From Phocoena phocoena (taxonomy: Eukaryota; Chordata; Mammalia; Artiodactyla; Phocoenidae), in the NCBI RefSeq assembly GCF_963924675.1, contig NC_089222.1, positions 137,046,281-137,110,280 on the forward strand: DNA of 64,000 nucleotides, written 5' to 3'. The stretch's first letter is position 1; the number at the start of each line of letters is the position of its first letter. Below are positions 56,918 to 64,000 of the stretch, in pieces. The translations under genes and the position numbers were made by a program. The notes below the pieces were generated by a model, which was not told the DNA's origin, did no database searches, and saw only the letters and a list, made by a program, of their open reading frames with translations.

Positions 56918-59032
56918 AGGGACCTTCAAGATGGTGGAGGAGTAAGACATGGAGATCACCTTCCTCACCACAAATACATCAAAAATACATCTACATGTAG
57001 AACAACTCCTACAGAACACCTACTGAATGCTGGCAGAAGACCTCAGACTTCCCAAAAGGCAAGAAACTCCCCGTGTACCTGGGTAAGGCAAAAGAAAAAA
57101 GAAAAAACAGAGAGAAAAGAATAGGGACAGGACCTTCCCCTATGAGAGGGAGCTGTGAAGGAGGAAAAGTTTCCACACACTGGTGCAGACAAGGGGTGGG
57201 AGTGGGGGAAGCTTTGGAGCCATGAAGGAGAGAGCAGCAACACGGATGCAGAGGGCAAAGTGGAGAGATTCCCAAATAGAGGATCGGTGCCGACCAGCAC
57301 TCACCAGCCCAAGGCTTGTCTGCTCACCTGCTGGGTTGGGCAGGGGCTGAGAGCTGAGGCTTGGGCTTCGGAGGTCAGAGCCCAGGGAGAGGACTCTGGC
57401 TGGCTGTGTGAACACAGCCTGAAGGGGGCTAGTGCGCCACAGCTAGCCTGGAGGGAGTCCGAGAAAAAATCTGGACCTGCCTAAGAGGCAAGAGACCATT
57501 GTTTCAGGGTGTGCAGGAGGGGGGATTCAGAGCATCGCTTAAAGGAGCTCCAGAGACGGGTGCGAGCCGCAGCGATCAGCACGGACACCAGAGACAGGCA
57601 TGAGACGCTAAGGCTGCTGCTGTCTCCACCAAGAAGGCTGTGTGCGAGCACAGGTCACTATCCACAACCCCCTTCTGGGGAGCCTGTGCAGCCCGCCACT
57701 GCCAGGGTCCCGTGATCCAGGGACAACTTCTCCGGGAGAACACACGGTGTGCCTCATGCTGGTGCAATGTCATGCCCAGCCTCTGCCACTGCAGGCTCGC
57801 CCCTCATTCTGTACCCCTCCGAACCCCCAGCTTGAGTGAGCCAGTGCCTCCAAATCAGCTGCTACTTTAACCCTGTCCTGTCTGAGTGAAGAACAGATAG
57901 CCTCAGGTGACGTACACGCAGAGGTGGGGCCAAATCCAAAGCGGAACCCTGGGAGCTGTGCGAACAAAGAAGAGAAAGGGAAATTCCTCCCAGCAGCCTC
58001 AGGAGCAGCAGATTAAATCTCCACAATCAACTTGATGTACCCTGCCTCTGTGGAATACCTGAATAGACAACGAATCATCCCAAAATTGAGGCAGTGGACT
58101 TTGGGAGCACCAGTAGACTTGGGGTTTGCTTTCTGCATCTAATTTGTTTCTGGTTTTATGTTTATCTTAGTTTACTATTTAGAGCTTATTACCATTGGTA
58201 GATTTGTTTATTGATTAGGTTGTGCTCTTCTTTTTTCTTATATATATATATTTTTTCCTTTTTCTCTTTTTGTGAGGGTGTATGTGTATGCTTCTTTGTG
58301 TGATTTTCTCTGTATAGCTTTGTTTTTACCATTTGTCTTATGTTTCTGTCTGTCCTTTATTTTTTTTAGTATAGTTTTTAGTGCTTGTTATCATTGTTGG
58401 ATTTGTTTGTTGGTTTGGTTGCTCTCTTATTTCTTTCTTTTTTTATTACATTTTTATATTTTCATTTTTAATAATTTTATTTATTTTAATTATTTTGTTC
58501 TATTTTTTTCTTGCTTTTTTTTCAACCCTTTTCTTCTGAGCCATGTAGCTGACAGGGTCTTCGTGCTCCAGCCGGGTGTCAGGCCTGAGCCTCATAGGTG
58601 GGAAAGCCAAGTTCAGAACATTGGTCCAACAGAGACTTCCTGGTCCCATGTAATATCAAATGGCAAAAGTTCTTCCAGAGATCTCCATCTCAACACTAAG
58701 ACCCAGCTCCACTCAACAACCAGCAAGCTACAGTGCTGGACACCCTATGCCAAACAACTAACAAGTCTGGAACACAACCTCATCCATTAGCAGAGAGGCT
58801 GCCTAAAATCCTAATAAGTTCACAGACACCCCAAAACACACCACCAGATGCGGTCCTGCCTATCAGAAAGACAAGAACCAGCCTCATCCACCAAAACACA
58901 GGCACCAGTCACCTCCACCAGGAAGCCTACACAACCTACAGAACCAACCTTAGCCACTGAGGGCAGACACCAAAAACAGCGGGAACCTGCAACCTGTGAA
59001 AAGGAGACCCCAAAGGCAGTAAATTAAGCAAA
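56918..59032 (+). promoter_or_regulatory. L1 5' UTR / internal promoter region
   Basis: Two parts are visible. The first (56918-58130) is GC-richer, with 'gtggagatcaccttcctcac', 'gcatgagacgctaaggctgc', 'gcctgtgcagcccgccactg', and 'gagtgagccagtgcc'. Many consensus CpG positions look like decayed CG. The second (58190-58550) is an unusual T-rich/pyrimidine stretch, followed by an ORF1-leading segment. L1 5' UTRs are known to hold an RNA polymerase II internal promoter. I cannot show it is active here. Confidence 0.8.
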
Positions 59033-59903
59033 ATGAAAAGACAGAGAAACACACAGCAGATGAAGGAGCAAACTAAAAACCCACCAAACCAAAAAAAAAA
59101 AAAAAAAAAAAAAAAAAATGAAGAGGAAATAGGCAGTCTACTTGAAAAAGAATTCAGAGTAATGATAGTAAATATGATCCAAAATCATGGAAATAGAATG
59201 GAGAAAATACAAGAAACGTTTAACAAGGAACTAGAAGAACTGAAGAGCAAACAAACAATGATGAACAACACAATAAATGAACTTAAAAATTCTCTAGAAA
59301 GAATCAATAGCAGAATAACTGAGGCAGAAGAACAGAAAAATGACCTGGAAGATAAATAGTGGAAATAACTACCACAGAGCAAAATAAAGGAAAAAGAATG
59401 AAGAGAGTTGAGGACAGTCTCTCATTCGAATTATAGGGGTCCCAGAAGAAGAAGAGAAAAAGAAAGGGACTGAGAAAATATTTGAAGAGATTATAGTTGA
59501 AAACTTCCATAATATGGAAAAGGAAATAGTCAAGTCTGGGAAGCGCAGAGAGTCCCATAAAGAATAAATCTAAGGAGAAACACACCACGACATATATTAA
59601 TCAAGCTATCAAAAATTAAATACAAAGAAAAAATATTAAAAGCAGCAAGGGAAAAACAACAAATAATACAAGGGAATCCCCATAAGGTTAACAGCTGATT
59701 TCTCAGCAGGAGCTCTACAATCCAGAAGGGTGTAGCAGGACATATTTAAAGTGATGAAAGGGAAAAACCTACAACCAAGATTACTCTACCCAGCAAGGAT
59801 CTCATTCAGATTCAACGGAGAAATTTAAACCTTTACAGACAAAAGCTAAGAGAATTCAGACACCAAACCAGCTTTACAACAAATGCTAAAGGAACTTCTC
59901 TAG
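59033..59903 (+). pseudogene. L1 ORF1 (RNA-binding protein) pseudogene
   Basis: ORF1p is an RNA-binding trimeric protein that packages L1 RNA. Here the ATG at 59033 opens a 108-codon frame: a short basic N-terminus, a run of about nine lysines encoded by A-run 59090-59118, then a coiled-coil-like region ('KELEELKSKQ', 'NELKNSLERI'). The frame ends at TAG 59357-59359, where one A appears lost. A further apparent deletion of about 30 bases follows near 59421. Downstream RRM/C-terminal sequence ('gggaaaaacctacaacc', 'caaggatctcattcag') continues in other frames to the original stop TAG at 59901-59903. It is non-functional. Confidence 0.85.
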
Positions 59904-59961
59904 GCAGGAAACACAAGAGAAAGAAAAGACCTACAATGACCAACCCAAAACAATTAAGAAA

Positions 59962-62900
59962 ATGGTAATAGGAATATACATATTGATAATTACCTTAAAT
60001 GTAAATGGATTAAATGCTCCAACCAAAAGACATAGACTGGCTGAATGGATACAAAAACAATACCCATATATATGCTGTCTACAAGAGACTCACTTCAGAC
60101 CTAGGGGCACATACAGATTGAAAGTGAGGGGATGGAAAAAGATACGCCATGCAAATGGAAACCAAAAGAGAGCTGGAGTAGCAAATCTCATATCAGACAA
60201 AATAGACTTTAAAATAAAGACTGTTACAAGAGACAAAGAAGGACACTACATAATGATCAAGGGATCAATCCAAGAAGAAGATATAACAATTGTAAATATT
60301 TATGCACCCAACATATGAGCACCTCAATACATAGGGCAAATGCTAACAGCCATAAAAGGGGAAATCGACAGTAACGCAATCATACTAGGGGACTTTAACA
60401 CCCCACTTTCACCAATGGAAAGATCATACAAAATGAAAATAAATAAGGTAACACAAGCTTCAAATGATACACTAAACAAGATGGACTTAATTGATATTTA
60501 GAGGACATTCCATCCAAAAACAGAAAACACTTTCTTCTCAAGTGCTTATGGAACATTCTCCAGGATAGATCATATCTTGGGACACGAATAAAGCCTTAGT
60601 AAATTTTAAAAAATTGAAATCGTATCAAGTATCTTTTCAGACCACAATCATATGAGACTAGATATCAATTACAGGAAAAATATCTGTAAAAAATACAAAC
60701 ACATGGTGGCTAAACAATACACTACTAAATAACCAAGAGATCACTGACGAAATCAAAGAAGAAATCAAAAAATACCTAGAAATAAATGACAATGAAAACA
60801 CGACGACCCAAAACCTATGGGATGCAGCAAAAGCAGTTCTAAGAGGGAAGTTTATAGCAATACAATCCTACCTCAAGACACAAGAAACATCTCAAATAAA
60901 CAACCTAACCTTACACCTAAAGCAGTTAGAGAAAGAAGAACAAAAAAAAACCCCAAAGTTAACAGAAGGAAAGAAATCCTAAAGATCAGATCAGAAATAA
61001 ATGAAAAAGAAATGAAGGAAATGATAGCAAAGATCAATAAAACTAAAAGCTGGTTCTTTGAGAAGATAAATAAAATTGATAAACCATTAGCCACACCATC
61101 AAGAAGAAAAGAGAGAAGACTCAAATCGATAGAATTAGAAATGTAAAAGGAGAAGTAACAACTGACACTGCAGAAATACAAACGATCATGAGATATTACT
61201 ATAAGCAGCTTTATGCCAATAAAATGGACAACCTGGAAGAAATGGACAAATTCTTAGAAAAGCACAACCTTCCAAGACTTAAGCAGGAAGAAATAGAAAA
61301 TATAAACAGAACTATCACAAGCACTAAAATTGAAACTGTGATTAAAAATCTTCCAACAAACAAAAGCCTAGGACCAGGTGACTTCACAGGATAATTCTAT
61401 CAAACACTTAGAGAAGAGCTAACATCTATTCCCAAACTCTTCCAAAATATAGCAGAGGGAGGAACACTCCCAAACTCATTATACGAGGCCACCATCACGC
61501 TGATACCAAAACCAGACTAACATGTCACAAAAAAAGAAATCTACAGGCCAATATCACTGCTGAACACAGATGCAAAAATCCTCAACAAAATACTAGCAAA
61601 CAGAATCCAACAGCACATTAAAAGGATCATACACCAGGATCAAGTGGGGTTTATCCCAGGAATGCAAGGATTCTTCAATATATGCAATTCAATCAATGTG
61701 ATACACCATATTAACAAGCTGAAGGATAAAAACCATATGATAATCTCAATAGATGCAGAAAAAGCTTTTGACAAAATTCAACACCCACTTATGATAAAAG
61801 CCCTCCAGAAAGTAGGCGTACAGGGAACTTACCTCAACATAATAAAGCCCATATATAACAAACCCACAGCCAACATCAGTCTCAATAGTGAAAAACTGAA
61901 ACCATTTCCACTAAGATCAGGAATAAGACAAGGTTACCCACTCTCACTGCTATTATCCAACACAGTTTTGCAAGTTTTAGCCACAGAAATCAGAGAAGAA
62001 GAAATAAAAGGAATCCAAATTAGAAAAGAAGATGTAAAACTGTCACTATTTGCAGATGACATGATACTATACATAGAGAATCCTAAAGATGCTACCAGGA
62101 AACTACTAGAGCTAATCAATGAATTTGGTAAAGTAGCAGGATACAAAATTAATGCACAGAAATCTCTTGCATTCTTATATGCTAATGATGAAAAATCTGA
62201 AAGAGAAATTAAGGAAACACTCCCATTTATCATTGCAATAAAAAGAATAAAATACCTAGGAATAAACCTATCTAAGGAGACAAAAGACCTGTATACAGAA
62301 AACTATAAGACACTGATGAAAGAAACTAAAGATGATACAAACAGATGGAAAGTAATTCCGTGTTCTTGGATTGGAAGAATCAACATTGTGAAAATGACTC
62401 TACTACCCAAAGCAATCTACAGATTCAATACAATCCCTATCAAACTACCAACGGCATTTTTCACAGAGCTAGAACAAAAAAATTCACAATTTGTATGGAA
62501 ACAAAGAAGACCCCGAATAGCCAAAGCAATCTTGAGAAAGTAAAAGGGAGCTGGAGGAATCAGGCTCTCTGACTTCAGACTATACTACAAAGCTACAGTA
62601 ATCAAGACAGTATGGTGCTGGCACAAAAACAGAAATATAGATCAATGGAACAGGATAGAAATCCCAGAGATAAGCCCACGCCCATATGGTCACCTTATCT
62701 TTGATAAAGGAGGCAAGAATTTACAATGGAGAAAAGACAGCCTCTTCGATAAGTGGTGCTGGGAAAACTGGACAGGTACATGTAAAAGAATGAAATTAGA
62801 ACACTCCCTAACCCCAAACACAAAAATAAACTCAAAATGGATTAAAAACCTAAATGTAAGGCCAGACACTATAAAACTCTTAGAGGAAAACATAGGCAGA

Positions 62901-64000
62901 ACACTCTATGACATAAATCACAGTAATATCCTTTTTGACCCACCTCCCAGAGAAATGGAAATAAAAACAAAAATAAACAAATGGGACCTAATGAAAATTA
63001 AAAGGTTTTGCACAGCAAAGAAAACCATAAACAAGAGGAAAAGGCAACCCCCAGAATGGGAGAAAATATTTGCAAACGAAGCAACTGACAAAGGATTAAT
63101 CTCCAAAATTTACAAGAAGTTCATGCAGCTCAATATCAAAAAAACAAACAACCCAATCCAAAAGTGGGCAGAAGAGCTAAACAGACATTTCTCCAAAGAA
63201 GATATACAGATTGCCAACAAACACATGAAAGAATGCTCAACATCATTAATCATTAGAGAAATGCAATTCAAAGCTACAGTGAGGTATCACCTCACCCCAG
63301 TCAGAACAGCCATCATCAAAATATCTACAAACAATAAATCCTGGAGTGGGTGTTGAGAAAAGGGAACCCTCTTGCACTGTTGGTGGGAATGTAAATTGAT
63401 ACAGTCACTGTGGAGAACAGTATGGAGGTTCCTTAAAAAATGAAAAATAGGACTACCATATGACCCAGCAATCCCACTATAGGGCATATACCCTGAGAAA
63501 ACCATAATTCAAAAAGAGTCATGTACCAGAATGTTCACTGCAGCTCTATTTACAATAGCCAGGACATGGAAGCAACCTAAGTGTCCATTGACAGATGAAT
63601 GGATAAAGCAGATGTGACACATATATACAATGGAATATTACTCAGCCATAAAAAGAAATGAAATTGAGTTATTTGTAGTAAGGTGGATGGACCTAGAGTC
63701 TGTCATACAGAGTGAGGTAAGTCAGAAAGAGAAAAACAAATACTGTATGCTAACACATATATATGGAAACTAAAAAAAAAAAAAAAAAAGAATGGTTTTG
63801 AAGAACCTAGGGGCAGGACAGGAATAAAGACACAGATGTAGAGAATGGACTTGAGGACACAGGGAGGGGGATGGGTAAGCTGGGATGAAGTGAAAGAGTG
63901 GCATGGACATATATACACTACCAAATGTAAAATAGATAGCTAGTGGGAAGCAGCCGCATAGCACAGGGAGATCAGCTCGGTGCTTTGTGACCACCTAGAG
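59962..64000 (+). pseudogene. L1 ORF2 (endonuclease/RT) pseudogene, partial
   Basis: The start ATG at 59962 opens the endonuclease. The motifs LNVNGLN (residues about 12-18) and CLQETH (39-44) carry the conserved active-site N and E. The frame breaks at the stop TGA 60316-60318. The RT domain survives as a 299-codon open frame at 61644-62543, with motif A 'SIDAEKAFD' (residues 35-43) and the catalytic FADD at residues 136-139 (codons 62049-62060). Later pieces (62790-63356) hold the C-terminal part. At least two frameshifts and several stops make it dead. The endpoint of ORF2 lies at or beyond the window edge. Confidence 0.88.

Larger units (their letters stand above)
56918..64000 (+). mobile_element. 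Near full-length L1, cut by the window edge
   Basis: A sense L1 begins around 56918 ('ggaccttcaagatggtggag'), carries a 2.1-kb 5' UTR, degenerate ORF1 (59033-59903) and ORF2 (from 59962), and a 3' UTR reaching 'gaccacctagag' at the last base. Comparison with the copy at 19791-21475 implies about 140 further bases outside the window. The element is thus roughly 7.2 kb, unlike the other L1s here, which are all truncated. Right-hand target-site duplication cannot be tested. Broken frames show it cannot encode its own machinery. Confidence 0.93.

Noticed and set aside
61644..62543. A standalone reverse transcriptase gene (domesticated RT)
   Set aside because: It sits in order inside a near full-length L1, with broken ORF2 on both sides. 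Retention of 299 open codons, including FADD, fits a fairly recent dead L1.

Overview
The window reads as nuclear DNA from a mammal, most likely a cetacean. The main reason is a set of tRNA-derived SINEs of the cetacean/hippo/ruminant CHR type, which begin GGCTTCCCTGGTGG and run to ACCGC plus a poly(A). They are accompanied by L1 LINEs whose 5' UTR, ORF1/ORF2 and 3' UTR resemble those I know from whales and dolphins, and by older mammal-wide repeats (MIR, LINE2, MLT1/MaLR LTRs, MER5A). The species cannot be fixed by eye.

I find no convincing host exon, no functional RNA gene, no CRISPR array and no prokaryotic-type operon. Almost every open reading frame above 60 codons is either a chance frame in AT-rich sequence or a fragment of a dead L1. 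The window is best called intergenic or deep intronic. I found no sequence support for a new multi-gene system.

Layout. 1-5.4 kb: an antisense MLT1 LTR, then probable endogenous-retrovirus LTR material with polyadenylation signals, a decayed tRNA-Glu(CTC)-like segment at 3294-3364, and a clearer ERV class I-like LTR at about 5031-5379. 6-8.4 kb: old antisense L1 pieces and a young CHR SINE with a perfect 15-bp target-site duplication. 10-14.7 kb: a long-form CHR SINE, a MER5A, a 5'-truncated L1, two antisense MIRs, a LINE2 tail and an old antisense L1. 16-21.5 kb: MIRs, an antisense long-form CHR SINE, and a young L1 3' part with a SINE inside it. 24-30 kb: an old L1, a SINE, a MIR, and an MLT1 LTR split by an L1 whose 3' boundary lies next to another SINE. 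30.6-34.7 kb: an L1 with a textbook 5' inversion, itself hit by a younger antisense L1. 36.8-37.1 kb: a repeat-free homeodomain/octamer-rich block that looks like a conserved enhancer. 38-41.4 kb: several L1 3' ends. 41.4-56.9 kb: a repeat-poor 15.5-kb stretch with a second enhancer-like block at about 49.8-50.8 kb. 56.9-64.0 kb: a nearly complete L1 running off the right edge, with degenerate ORF1 and ORF2.

The elements do not form a pathway. The L1 machinery is known to mobilise the SINEs, and the insertions give a relative age order: MLT1/MIR/L2 first, then old L1s, then young L1s and long-form CHR, then short-form CHR inside a young L1. The most useful leads are the two non-repeat blocks with dense transcription-factor-like motifs, the twin-primed L1 and its possible 3'-transduction insert, and the tRNA-Glu-like relic. 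Repeat family names come from recognition by memory, not from a database search, and subfamily names and edges are approximate.
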